DNA of 39,199 bases, taken from NCBI GenBank assembly GCA_002448715.1, contig DJZU01000058.1, forward strand, positions 1 to 39,199, written 5' to 3'. Made by a program: the position numbers and the translations under genes. Under the pieces are notes generated by a model that had not been told where the DNA came from, made no database searches, and worked only from the letters and a program-made list of their open reading frames with translations. Positions 31,578-39,199 of this stretch are shown in pieces; position 1 is the first letter of the stretch, and each line of letters starts with the position of its first letter. Source of the stretch: Candidatus Neomicrothrix sp. UBA6944 (GTDB lineage: Bacteria; Actinomycetota; Acidimicrobiia; Acidimicrobiales; Poriferisodalaceae).

Positions 31578-32444
31578 TTAAAGCCGCCGATATGTGGGAG
31601 TTTGGCCACTACTGCCGTATGCCATACCCGCCATGCGGTGCAAGTTACGAGAATTATGCATTCTGCCTATGAGTCGAGGGCCGCTTGCTAGAAGACCACC
31701 ATCCACAATGTGTTCCTGACCTGTTATGAACAAGGAGTCGTCGCTGGCAAGGAAAAGAGCCATCGCTGCTATATCGGAACCCTCGCCACGCTTGGATAGC
31801 GGCTGAATTTCGGCAATGACTTCCTCTGCTTGTTCTTCGTTGCCGCTATGCATGAGCGGCGTAAAGATGACGCCGGGGCAAATTGCATTCACTCGAATGT
31901 TCTGAGGAGCTAACTCCACAGCCGTTGTTTTCGACAGGCTAACTACGGCAGCTTTCGCAGCAGAGTACGCCTGGGGTCCAGCGCCTCCGCCCATACCAGC
32001 TATTGAAGCCGTGTTAATTATGGAACCACCTTGACCTTGATCAATCATGACGCGCGCTGCATGTTTGGTTCCTAAAAAGATTGATCGAACCAAAATGTGG
32101 AACGTCTTGTCCCAATCATCTACCTCTAGTTCGGTGATGGGGCCGAAGGCACCGCCGATGCCCGCATTGTTAAATACGACGTCTAAACGACCGAACGCGT
32201 CGACCGCTAACTCGGTCATTGCTGCTACGTCATCTTCGACAGATACATCCGTGACTGTGAAGCGGACCTTACCTTCGTACCCTTCGGCACTTAGTTCCTC
32301 AAGGACGGCACGACCATTCTCGGCGTTCAGATCACCAACTACGACTGAGGCGCCCTCTTCTAAGAATCTACGAACTGTAGCTAATCCCATTCCACTGGCC
32401 CCACCAGTAACAATTGCGACTTTTGATTCAAGCGCTCCACTCAT
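31578..32444 (-). CDS. SDR-family NAD(P)-dependent oxidoreductase
   Basis: This is a 288-residue classical short-chain dehydrogenase. Cofactor motif TGGASGMG, Asp in VVVGDLNAE favouring NAD, NNAGIGG, catalytic Ser in NTASIAG, and YSAAKAA holding Tyr-x-x-x-Lys are all present. A C-terminal extension of roughly 30 residues follows DGGLLASG. ATG 32444 is preferred because GGGGAAAG precedes it; the frame is open 14 codons further. It diverges from another SDR gene with an 83-base spacer. Confidence 0.9.
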   Translation of the reverse strand: MSGALESKVAIVTGGASGMGLATVRRFLEEGASVVVGDLNAENGRAVLEELSAEGYEGKVRFTVTDVSVEDDVAAMTELAVDAFGRLDVVFNNAGIGGAFGPITELEVDDWDKTFHILVRSIFLGTKHAARVMIDQGQGGSIINTASIAGMGGGAGPQAYSAAKAAVVSLSKTTAVELAPQNIRVNAICPGVIFTPLMHSGNEEQAEEVIAEIQPLSKRGEGSDIAAMALFLASDDSLFITGQEHIVDGGLLASGPRLIGRMHNSRNLHRMAGMAYGSSGQTPTYRRL

Positions 32445-32527
32445 GATCTTTCCCCTATCTGACTTTGCAGTGTCATTGTCGCTCAATCGCGGGGCTTCGT
32501 GCTCGCTATTCGCACTACGGTCCCGTT

Positions 32528-33295
32528 ATGGATCTAAATCTGACTGGCAAAAAAGTCATAGTAACCGGTGGCTCAAGGGGCATCGGTTTGGGTTGTGCTA
32601 TCGCATTGGCACGCGAAGGCTGCGATGTGCAACTCGCTTCGCGGAGTCAAGAAAGCCTTGATGCCGCAAAGTCATCAGTGCTTCAAGCGAACCCCAATGT
32701 GACAGTTGCAACTCATTCAGTCGATTTATCTAAATCCCAAGACCAGTCGGCGTTGGTGTCAGCGGCCGGAGAAGTTGATATTTGGATTAACAACGCTGGC
32801 GCTATACCGGCCGGAGATATCGCAACTATTGACGAGCAAACTTGGCGCACTGCTTGGGATTTGAAAGTTTTCGGTTACATAAATTTATGCCGACAGGTGT
32901 ACCGCCTAATGGTCAAGCGTGAGAGTGGTGTGATCATCAACGTGATTGGTGCCGCTGCAGTAAGGCCGCAGCCCACCTACATCGCTGGGGCTGTTGGTAA
33001 TTCCGGTCTCGTCGGACTTACGACGGCCCTCGGAAGTCAGAGCCTTAACCACGGCGTTCGGGTTCTGGCCATTAACCCAGGCTTGATTGTGACCGATCGG
33101 ATGGGTGACATCTTAAAACGTGAAGCTATTGATCAATTTGGAGATGCCGACCGCTGGGAAGAACTTATTCCTGAGGATCCCGCGCCAGGCACAGTTGAAC
33201 AATGCGCGGACGTAGTTACTTTCTTAGCATCGGCGCGCGCTAGCCATATCAGCGGAACTACTTTGACTGTGGATGGTGGTGCTTCAGCTAGATAG
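32528..33295 (+). CDS. Short-chain dehydrogenase-like protein without the catalytic Lys
   Basis: The 255-residue SDR shows MDLNLTGKKVIVTGGSRGIG, an Arg in QLASRSQES favouring NADP, INNAGAIPAG, and a proper closing VDGGASA. The active-site stretch reads NVIGAAAVRPQPTYIAGAVGN: the Tyr is present, but the residue four later is Ala where classical SDRs have Lys, and the Ser position is Gly/Ala. I recall the same Y-I-A-G pattern in a recognised SDR subgroup, so it is not a random defect. ATG 32528 is the likely start although the frame is open upstream; no good ribosome site precedes it. Confidence 0.82.
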   Translation: MDLNLTGKKVIVTGGSRGIGLGCAIALAREGCDVQLASRSQESLDAAKSSVLQANPNVTVATHSVDLSKSQDQSALVSAAGEVDIWINNAGAIPAGDIATIDEQTWRTAWDLKVFGYINLCRQVYRLMVKRESGVIINVIGAAAVRPQPTYIAGAVGNSGLVGLTTALGSQSLNHGVRVLAINPGLIVTDRMGDILKREAIDQFGDADRWEELIPEDPAPGTVEQCADVVTFLASARASHISGTTLTVDGGASAR

Positions 33296-33336
33296 GGCTG
33301 CTCTCTGAAAGAATGTCCATAGTTTGGAGGAGGACC

Positions 33337-34539
33337 ATGGCTACGACTATTCAACGCGAAGGGCTACCAGATCAGGAAATGCACGAAGTGCATAGAATCG
33401 AGTGCGACGGCGCTATTGACGCGGACGGTCACATTCTTGAGCCTCCCGACCTTTGGGATGAGTACCTGGAATCCAAATACAAAGATCGGGCCTTGAGGAT
33501 TTGTGTAGACGAGAACGGCCTTGAGGAACTAGAGATCGGCGGGCAGCGAAGCACAATGAGCCGGCGGGGCTTCCCCGCGACCTTAGGAGCGATGGGCGCA
33601 CCCGATCTCGCAGATATTCAACGCAACCCTGACCGGACCTACCTTCACGAGGCGCCATTTGGTTCGATGGATCCGGGTCAAAGGCTGAAAGTGTTAGATG
33701 CCGAGAATCTTGATGCGGCTGTGATTTATACGACAGTCGGTTTGTTGTGGGAAGCAGAGCTGGAAGATCCGGAGTTGAGTCAGGCGTATACACGCGCCTA
33801 CAACCGTTGGGTCGTCGATTTCTGTCGGGACAGCGGCGAGCGCCTAGTACCTTCAGCCCATCTTTCGTTAACTGATCCTGAAGCTGCTGCAGTTGAACTT
33901 CGACGCGCGGTGAACGATGGGGCGAAGGGTTGTTATGTCGCTCCATTTACTCATAACGCCAGTCCATTGGGTCATCCAGATAACGACGTCGTCTTTGCCG
34001 CCGCCCAAGAACTTGATGTGCCATTCGCAATCCACCCAACTTTTGAACCGCAATGGACTAAGGGCAGTCGCATGGGCGCTTGGGAAAACGTCAAACAGTT
34101 GCGATTGACTGCTTCGGTTACCGCCTCTGATGGCGTCCGGCACCAATTCACGACCATGTTTGACTACGGAGTATTCGATAAATTTCCTGAACTCAAAGTC
34201 CTGGTGCTCGAGTCAGGCGGCGGATGGATCGGTTATTGGTTGGATCGAATCGATGCGGTGTACGCGCACACGTTCGTTGGTACACGAGTACCTCTCGAGT
34301 TGAAACCCAGCGAATATTTCATGCGGCAGATCTGGATCAGTTGCGACCCCGATGAGCGAACTATTCCGTCGTTAGCTGAACGTTTCGGGTATGACCGATT
34401 CATGTGGGCATCGGACTTTCCGCATGCGGATCACACTCCTGAATATGTTCACGACCTCAACGAACTTGTCGCTATGTTTCCCGAACAACATCGACGGGCG
34501 TTTATCGGTGATAACACTCGGACGCTATTTGGGTTGTAA
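33337..34539 (+). CDS. Amidohydrolase family 2 (metal-dependent hydrolase)
   Basis: The 400-residue TIM-barrel hydrolase or decarboxylase is of the ACMSD/amidohydrolase-2 type. Visible are the opening metal site AIDADGHILEPPDLWDEYL (here D-A-D-G-H replaces H-x-H), the region of the barrel around FAIHPTFEPQW, LKVLVLESGGGWIGYWLDR, and the late Asp in FMWASDFPHADHTPEYV. ATG 33337 is preceded by GGAGGAGG. Members include decarboxylases, hydratases and C-C hydrolases; the substrate is unknown. It is convergent with the DUF1015 gene after 11 bases. Confidence 0.88.
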   Translation: MATTIQREGLPDQEMHEVHRIECDGAIDADGHILEPPDLWDEYLESKYKDRALRICVDENGLEELEIGGQRSTMSRRGFPATLGAMGAPDLADIQRNPDRTYLHEAPFGSMDPGQRLKVLDAENLDAAVIYTTVGLLWEAELEDPELSQAYTRAYNRWVVDFCRDSGERLVPSAHLSLTDPEAAAVELRRAVNDGAKGCYVAPFTHNASPLGHPDNDVVFAAAQELDVPFAIHPTFEPQWTKGSRMGAWENVKQLRLTASVTASDGVRHQFTTMFDYGVFDKFPELKVLVLESGGGWIGYWLDRIDAVYAHTFVGTRVPLELKPSEYFMRQIWISCDPDERTIPSLAERFGYDRFMWASDFPHADHTPEYVHDLNELVAMFPEQHRRAFIGDNTRTLFGL

Positions 34540-34550
34540 GCACTCAATCT

Positions 34551-35651
34551 TTAGCAGGAGATGATTAACACTCCGGATCGAGCTTTGGGGAAGAAATATG
34601 TGGATTTAGGTGGCATCACTAGATCCGCATCGGCGATGTCGAACACGTCTTCGAGCTCAGCTGGAGCCAAACGAATTGTTGCCGGGGTGCTAATGGTTCC
34701 TGCGCCCGAAGGATGGTAGGAAAGTCTGGGGTCGTCGGCTTCGTGGATGCCAAATAGTTCAGGAAGCACGATTGAATGAACAAACTCTGAATCTAAGCCG
34801 CTGGGATCTTTGCGTTCCGCCCAAAACCAGTCGTCACCAAATCGGAGTCTTAGTACACCTTTATCTGCTGGTTTCGTGGATTCCGATTCTGATGATCCTC
34901 GAACATCACACCATTTCGAGAGCCCGTCGATTGTTTTTCGGGGCAGGAACTCGATTTCGTCGATGTCGCGATCGAAACTGCCAATACATAGTTCGGAGGG
35001 TGGCACGTACGCGACAAGAACTTCATCAAAATTCGCTTCTCTCGCTGCTGCTATCCGATGGTGGCCATCAATGATGTACAACACCTCAAATTCTGTCTCA
35101 AGATGGGAGTTGATTTCCCAGAGGCTTATTTGCGTACCGTCCGTGGCAGTAAAGGTCGTCACAAGTTCGGTGGCGTCTGATTCTTCCAAGAGTCGGAGAT
35201 CTAGATCGTCGGAGCGTGAAGTGACTACCACCGGACTAGACATAGAACGCACTTGCCTGAAATGCGCGGCTAACGCTTGTACCCGACCAGGATGAACAGC
35301 TTCATGCGGCCGCGGATCAACCTCCGCCAGATTGATCGCACCAATAATTGACCTTTGCGTAACTCCTTCTGCGTCTATTTTCTGCAAAAAGAGGCACTCT
35401 TTGTGTTGCTCTGTGTAAGCGCCGGCGGAAATCAATTCGTTGAGAGCAGCATTACCTTCGGTGGCGAGGCGAAGATGTTCTGAGGGATGCTCATGACTTG
35501 CATCCGCCGATCTGGTGACGTGCAAAAAAGAGTGGGGATGTTGCTCTAGGTGCTGTGTTCGCTGTTCGGATGTCAACGCATCGTAGGGCGGCGGGACCAC
35601 AGCAGGGGCCCAGCTCCCCTCAATCACCGCGGCTGTAATCGGTCGGATCAC
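34551..35651 (-). CDS. DUF1015-family protein
   Basis: The product has about 366 residues. It starts VIRPITAAVIEGSWAPAVVPPPYDAL, typical of DUF1015, and contains the hallmark VLYIIDGHHRIAAAREA, which resembles the active-site loop of ParB/sulfiredoxin-fold kinases and nucleotide-binding proteins. The biochemical role of the family is not firmly known. GTG 35651 is chosen because GCGAGGGG lies at a proper distance and this removes overlap with the MFS gene; GTG 35660 is an alternative. It is the last gene of a minus-strand set after an SDR and an MFS exporter. Confidence 0.75.
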   Translation of the reverse strand: MIRPITAAVIEGSWAPAVVPPPYDALTSEQRTQHLEQHPHSFLHVTRSADASHEHPSEHLRLATEGNAALNELISAGAYTEQHKECLFLQKIDAEGVTQRSIIGAINLAEVDPRPHEAVHPGRVQALAAHFRQVRSMSSPVVVTSRSDDLDLRLLEESDATELVTTFTATDGTQISLWEINSHLETEFEVLYIIDGHHRIAAAREANFDEVLVAYVPPSELCIGSFDRDIDEIEFLPRKTIDGLSKWCDVRGSSESESTKPADKGVLRLRFGDDWFWAERKDPSGLDSEFVHSIVLPELFGIHEADDPRLSYHPSGAGTISTPATIRLAPAELEDVFDIADADLVMPPKSTYFFPKARSGVLIISC

Positions 35652-35679
35652 GTCGTGCACCCCTCGCAGAGAGATGAAA

Positions 35680-36951
35680 CTAGTCCAGGTTACGTACCGT
35701 CGGAAACCCCACATGCGTCCAAGTAACTACTATCAGTGAGATCGCGCCACAAATAGTGACTACGTTTCCCGCGCCGATCGAGGTCGCTGCCCAGCCGAGC
35801 AGCAAAGCTCCTAAAGGCATTAACCCAAACTGAACCAACAAATAGAGCCCCATAACCCGACCCATGATGTCCTTGGGGGTAGTTGATTGGATCAGACCTT
35901 GGTTCATGGTGATGAAAACACCGCCTGCGAGACCCATAAGGAAGAACAGCAGTATCAGAACACCAAAAGACGAAATCTGACCCATGCAAAGGACAATTGT
36001 CGAGCCACACATCATCGCTCGCTGAAACTTTCCCCCTTTGCGTTTCATGTCTCCTTTGCGCATAACGATCACTGACGTGATCGCCACACCTACGGCCATA
36101 GCTCCCAACAGGTACGCCATGTCCCCACTATCTCGGAGAAGTTCTTCTTTTAGCTTTGCCTGCATGGTGACCATGACTGCTGCATTAACGCTGACAGCTG
36201 CAACTGCAAGCAACAAAAACAGCACCCGGAGTCGAAGGTCGCCCATGACATGTCGAAAAGCTGATGCAGCTTCTTGCAAAAGGCGTCTCTTCGGGACTTC
36301 GCGAACTGGAGGTGTTCGCATACCTCGTAGCGCTAACAAACCGGCAGTCAGCATGATCAGTTGCAGGCCGTATACGCCTTCAAATCCGTAGAGGGCACCA
36401 GCGACCTTTATTAGCGGAGCTGAGAGAATCATGCTGATGGTCATTGCTAAGGCATTCACAGCAACTGCATTCATCAGCAGACGGTCCGGGACCAGTAAAG
36501 GAATCAAAGCCTGGCGCACCGGCTGGCCGAATGATTGCGTTACGCCAGATAGAACAGACAGCGCAAGAACCCACCCATAGCTGAGTCGATCTGCGGCTAG
36601 TAGCAGCAATGTTGCTGCGACAACAACGATGAGGCCTAACTGGCTTCTGAGCAACAAGGTTCGGCCATTAACCCGGTCGGCGAGCGCTCCTGCCTGCATG
36701 ACTATGAAAGCCATCGGGATTCCCAGCATGAAAACAGCCAAACCTTGCCGCGTCTCGTTTCCCCCGAGGCCATCAAGGACGAGCCAGCCAACAGCGAAGC
36801 GCTGCGCATTGGCCACAAACATGTAAACGAGGTTGTTGACCCATAGCCGCCGATAATCCGGAAGCGAAAGAGCGTTCTGAGGTTCGTCGTCGGAGGCACC
36901 GTCAGAATCTGCAGTTGCGCCAGGATCGCTCACTCGGCGATTCTGCTGCAC
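35680..36951 (-). CDS. MFS transporter (MFS_3/EntS-like exporter)
   Basis: The 423-residue integral membrane protein has about 12 predicted hydrophobic helices, among them FMLGIPMAFIVMQAGAL, LGLIVVVAATLLLLA, VLFLLLAVAAVSVNAAV and VVTICGAISLIVVTW. The loop ALADRVNGRTLL between helices 2 and 3 matches the MFS signature (G/A-x-x-x-D-R-x-x-x-R). The N-terminus is cytosolic and acidic. GTG 36951 is taken as the start because AGGGAG precedes it; the open frame extends 38 codons further but would overlap the SDR gene. It is a probable proton-driven efflux system of unknown substrate. Confidence 0.85.
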   Translation of the reverse strand: MQQNRRVSDPGATADSDGASDDEPQNALSLPDYRRLWVNNLVYMFVANAQRFAVGWLVLDGLGGNETRQGLAVFMLGIPMAFIVMQAGALADRVNGRTLLLRSQLGLIVVVAATLLLLAADRLSYGWVLALSVLSGVTQSFGQPVRQALIPLLVPDRLLMNAVAVNALAMTISMILSAPLIKVAGALYGFEGVYGLQLIMLTAGLLALRGMRTPPVREVPKRRLLQEAASAFRHVMGDLRLRVLFLLLAVAAVSVNAAVMVTMQAKLKEELLRDSGDMAYLLGAMAVGVAITSVIVMRKGDMKRKGGKFQRAMMCGSTIVLCMGQISSFGVLILLFFLMGLAGGVFITMNQGLIQSTTPKDIMGRVMGLYLLVQFGLMPLGALLLGWAATSIGAGNVVTICGAISLIVVTWTHVGFPTVRNLD

Positions 36952-36997
36952 AAAAGACTCCCTGACCTCATTTACCGGAATCTTTTTGAGACTTGTT

Positions 36998-37792
36998 TCA
37001 TCTGAGGTGCGCTGGTCTCGGGTCAGCAAGTCGACCCAAAGGTGACTGAGCGCGCAACCCGCCATCGACCACGATGGCCTCCCCAGTGACGAACGAAGAC
37101 TCTTCGCTGGCCAGCCAGACCGCTGCGCTAGCTATCTCTTCGGGGCGACCTAGCCGCCCAATTGCATGAGCATTCAAATTCTTTTCGAGTGCTGCGGGAT
37201 CTTTCATCATTCGTTGAACCGGTGGGGTCTCGATGGTCCCTGGACACACTGCATTCACTCGGATTCCGTCAGCAGCGTGATCAGTGCTCATTGCTCTCGT
37301 CAAGTTAATGACCGCTGCTTTACTAGCTGCGTAAACAACAGCGCCTCCGTCTCCGTGTAGCCCAGAAATAGATGCGGTGTTAATGATTGAGCCGCCACCC
37401 GATGAAAGCATGGCCGGTATTGCGAACTTTCCGCCGAGGTACACCGATCGCACGTTGACTGCCATGACGAGATCCCAGTCGTCGACGTCTAGTTCCAAAA
37501 CGGTGCCGGGTCTGAGCGTTCCTGCGTTATTGAACATGACATCGAGACGTCCGAACTCGGTAACAGTCGAATCGACTAACGCCGCGACCGAATCAGCTTC
37601 GGCGACGTCAACCTCTATCGCCATTGCATGGCCACCGCTGTCGTTGATGTCAGCAGCAACTGTTTCGGCTTTACCTAGTCGGGTGTCTGCGACAATGACC
37701 GCAGCTCCCTCCTGAGCGAAACGTCGTGACGTGGCTTCGCCAATTCCAGAAGCTCCTCCAGTCACGATCGCTACTTTGTTGTTTAAGAGCAT
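36998..37792 (-). CDS. SDR-family NAD(P)-dependent oxidoreductase
   Basis: This is a 264-residue classical SDR with TGGASGIG, Asp in IVADTRLG favouring NAD, FNNAGTLRPG, NTASISGLHG with the catalytic Ser, YAASKAA with Tyr/Lys, and VDGGLRAQSP at the end. It is a complete enzyme of normal length. It leads the MFS and DUF1015 genes (47-base gap to the MFS start) and diverges from an HSL-type esterase gene. It is about as similar in layout to the SDR at 31578-32444 as any two classical SDRs. Confidence 0.92.
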   Translation of the reverse strand: MLLNNKVAIVTGGASGIGEATSRRFAQEGAAVIVADTRLGKAETVAADINDSGGHAMAIEVDVAEADSVAALVDSTVTEFGRLDVMFNNAGTLRPGTVLELDVDDWDLVMAVNVRSVYLGGKFAIPAMLSSGGGSIINTASISGLHGDGGAVVYAASKAAVINLTRAMSTDHAADGIRVNAVCPGTIETPPVQRMMKDPAALEKNLNAHAIGRLGRPEEIASAAVWLASEESSFVTGEAIVVDGGLRAQSPLGRLADPRPAHLR

Positions 37793-37844
37793 TGCGTCAC
37801 CTCTAGAAGTTAAGACGGCGCGAACTTAGCGGCAGTAAGGTCCC

Positions 37845-37854
37845 TCTCGCGAGA
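37845..37854. repeat. Palindrome TCTCGCGAGA in divergent spacer
   Basis: A 10-base perfect palindrome lies between the SDR gene (minus) and the HSL-type hydrolase gene (plus), 20 bases before the hydrolase start. It is a possible operator half or a chance event. Confidence 0.25.
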
Positions 37855-37874
37855 AATAACCCATGGAGGTTGCT

Positions 37875-38777
37875 GTGGCGAGCCCGGAATATCATCGAAT
37901 ACGAGACATCATCGCTTCGAGACGGAATACGAGCGGTCGCCCGGTCAACATTGAGAAGTTCAGAGCCAACATGGAGTCCACTGCCCGAGGTCTCCCTCCA
38001 GGTGTCAATGGAACGATGGTCGACGCGGATGGTGTCACTGCTGAACTTCAAGCAGTTAGCGACGCCGCGAAGGAAAAACTTGTCATCTATTTTCACGGCG
38101 GCGGGTACATAGGCGGGTCAATCGCTTCGCACCGAAATCTGACCGGTCACCTCGCTTTGCAATCAAACTTGAGGGTTCTATCTGTTGAATATCGACTGGC
38201 GCCTGAACATCCGCACCCTGCGCCAGTAGAAGACGCTGTTACCACTTACCAGTGGGCGTTGTCACAGGGGTACCAAGCAGCGGATGTCGTGCTAGCCGGT
38301 GACTCTGCGGGCGGCGGGCTCACTGCGGGATGTTTGGTGGCTCTGCGGGAACAACAGCTGCCTCTCCCAGCAGCGGGAGTTTTGATCTCTCCCTGGCTAG
38401 ACCTGTCGTTGAGTGGCGAGAGTATGGTCACTAACGACGACAATGACGCTTCTATTTCGGCAAACTCGATGCCTCGGACTCGAGAACTTTTCGTTACCGA
38501 GGACCAAATCAGTGATTCTCTCGCATCGCCGCTGGAAGCTCAACTCGGTGGCCTACCTGCATTGTTGATTCAGGTCGGCGATGAAGAGGTTCTGTTGTCA
38601 GACAGTCAAAGATTCGCTGAGAAGGCGACTGCTGCGGGAGTGAGCGTTGACTTACAGGTATGGCCTGAAATGTTTCATGTCTGGCACGCATGTGTCGGTT
38701 TGTTCGAAGAAGCAACCGCAGCTATCGATAGCATCGCTGAATTCATTCATCAAAGATTCGAAGCACCTAACGAGTGA
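37875..38777 (+). CDS. HSL-family alpha/beta hydrolase (esterase/lipase)
   Basis: The 300-residue carboxylesterase is of the hormone-sensitive-lipase group. The oxyanion motif is YFHGGGYIGGS (H-G-G-G), the nucleophile elbow VLAGDSAGGGL (G-D-S-A-G), the Asp is in LIQVGDEEVLLSDS and the His in MFHVWHACVG. GTG 37875 is preferred: GGAGG ends five bases before it and the resulting VASPEYHRIRDI opening is family-like. ATG 37863 is the other candidate. It hydrolyses short acyl esters or lactones. Confidence 0.9.
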   Translation: MASPEYHRIRDIIASRRNTSGRPVNIEKFRANMESTARGLPPGVNGTMVDADGVTAELQAVSDAAKEKLVIYFHGGGYIGGSIASHRNLTGHLALQSNLRVLSVEYRLAPEHPHPAPVEDAVTTYQWALSQGYQAADVVLAGDSAGGGLTAGCLVALREQQLPLPAAGVLISPWLDLSLSGESMVTNDDNDASISANSMPRTRELFVTEDQISDSLASPLEAQLGGLPALLIQVGDEEVLLSDSQRFAEKATAAGVSVDLQVWPEMFHVWHACVGLFEEATAAIDSIAEFIHQRFEAPNE

Positions 38778-38793
38778 CGCTCAGCGACGCTAA

Positions 38794-39199
38794 CTAGGCG
38801 GGGGGTGTCGTTCGGATCACCCCACTGTTCAACAGAGCGGAGTATGTGTCGTTGTCCAGTTCTGCTAACTGCAGTGCTGCGAAATCGTTGTGTTGGCCCA
38901 TAGTGGCTGCGGGTCGGCGCATCGTTGCGGGCGTCAGGGCGAGGCGCGCCGCGAAACGCGGCCAAACATGAGTTCCTGCTTCAGGGTGTTGAAGTGGGAC
39001 AAAGAATTGGGTGCTTGCGAGCTGCGGGTCGTTCACTACGTCTGCTGCGTCGAAGACCGCTCCAGCTGGCACACCGGCTGCTTGGAGTTCCATCATGAGC
39101 GAAAAGTCATTTCGTTGGGCAGTGAACGCTGCTAACCGCGCATCGATGGCGTCGTGGTCTCGCCATCGATGAGCTGCGTCTAGTTCTTCAAGGTCGCTC
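38794..39199 (-). CDS. CaiB/BaiF family III CoA-transferase, C-terminal part
   Basis: The frame is open from the right edge of the window, so only the last 134 or so residues are present. They read like the C-terminal part of a family III CoA-transferase: LAAFTAQRNDFSLMMELQAAGVPAGAV (over two adjacent segments), DPQLASTQFFVPLQHPEAG, then WPRFAARL. This end closes the active site around CoA in the family; the catalytic Asp lies in the missing part. The last residues (SGVIRTTPPA) match typical endings. An ATG at 39096 is internal. Confidence 0.8.
   Translation of the reverse strand, partial: SDLEELDAAHRWRDHDAIDARLAAFTAQRNDFSLMMELQAAGVPAGAVFDAADVVNDPQLASTQFFVPLQHPEAGTHVWPRFAARLALTPATMRRPAATMGQHNDFAALQLAELDNDTYSALLNSGVIRTTPPA

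Noticed and set aside
33413..33946. 177-codon open frame opposite the amidohydrolase gene
   Set aside because: Arg/Pro-rich composition typical of an antisense shadow; the plus strand holds an intact enzyme.
1..39199. CRISPR array, insertion sequence, prophage or integron
   Set aside because: No repeated spacer pattern, transposase, integrase or long terminal inverted repeat was seen.

Overview
The window looks like a chromosomal segment of a free-living, probably marine, actinobacterium, most plausibly an Acidimicrobiia-type lineage. This placement is an inference. It rests on the density of F420-type luciferase-like oxidoreductases, acyl-CoA and CoA-transferase enzymes, SDRs, MaoC hydratases and a P450, on a DUF3516 Ski2-like helicase, on frequent GTG starts, and on moderate GC with very short intergenic gaps. 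No rRNA, tRNA, CRISPR, IS element or phage gene was seen, and no gene-free stretch exceeds 300 bases.

The main observation is that three genes are interrupted by an in-frame UGA exactly where their families carry a redox-active Cys/Sec. They are therefore read here as selenoprotein genes, not pseudogenes: (i) a UGSC-family protein (427-957, Sec97 in U-G-S-C); (ii) a BCP/PrxQ-like peroxiredoxin (15032-15499 minus, Sec44 in T-P-G-U-T, no cysteine anywhere in the protein); (iii) a GrdB-like (glycine/betaine/D-proline reductase selenoprotein B family) protein (28766-29671 minus, Sec170 in U-P-V-C). In (ii) and (iii) the UGA is followed at the expected bacterial SECIS distance by a perfect 7-bp stem whose apical loop begins CGUGA. 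A weaker fold, with the same CGUGA string in a bulge, follows the UGA of (i). No selA/selB/selC/selD was seen here, so the machinery must lie elsewhere.

Layout. 2-2588: a limonene-epoxide-hydrolase-like gene (truncated by the window edge), the UGSC selenoprotein, its 368-aa companion and a MaoC hydratase, probably one operon. 2740-10583: an SMP-30 lactonase, prmA, a P450, a D-2-hydroxyacid dehydrogenase, an aldonolactone-oxidase-like flavoprotein and a DUF3516 helicase. 10598-15499: guaB with a tiny membrane ORF, glucosyl-3-phosphoglycerate synthase, a GH13_18 phosphorylase and the selenoperoxiredoxin (compatible solute and redox block). 15595-24337: a copper amine oxidase, then acyl-CoA synthetase, two luciferase-like oxidoreductases, an acyl-CoA-dehydrogenase-like flavoprotein and a D-aminoacylase-type amidohydrolase, all on the plus strand. 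24377-29671 (minus): GrdB-like selenoprotein, alpha/beta hydrolase and a degenerate cyclase-like protein, then an alcohol dehydrogenase, enoyl-CoA hydratase and ACAD11-like kinase. 29775-39199: MaoC-like, CoA-transferase, three SDRs, an amidohydrolase-2 protein, DUF1015, an MFS exporter, an HSL-type esterase and the C-terminal end of a CaiB/BaiF CoA-transferase.

Taken together this is a catabolic region for organic acids, terpenoids or other lipophilic compounds. Selenium-dependent redox proteins are embedded in two of its modules, and a third sits next to glucosylglycerate metabolism. Pathway substrates cannot be read from sequence alone.
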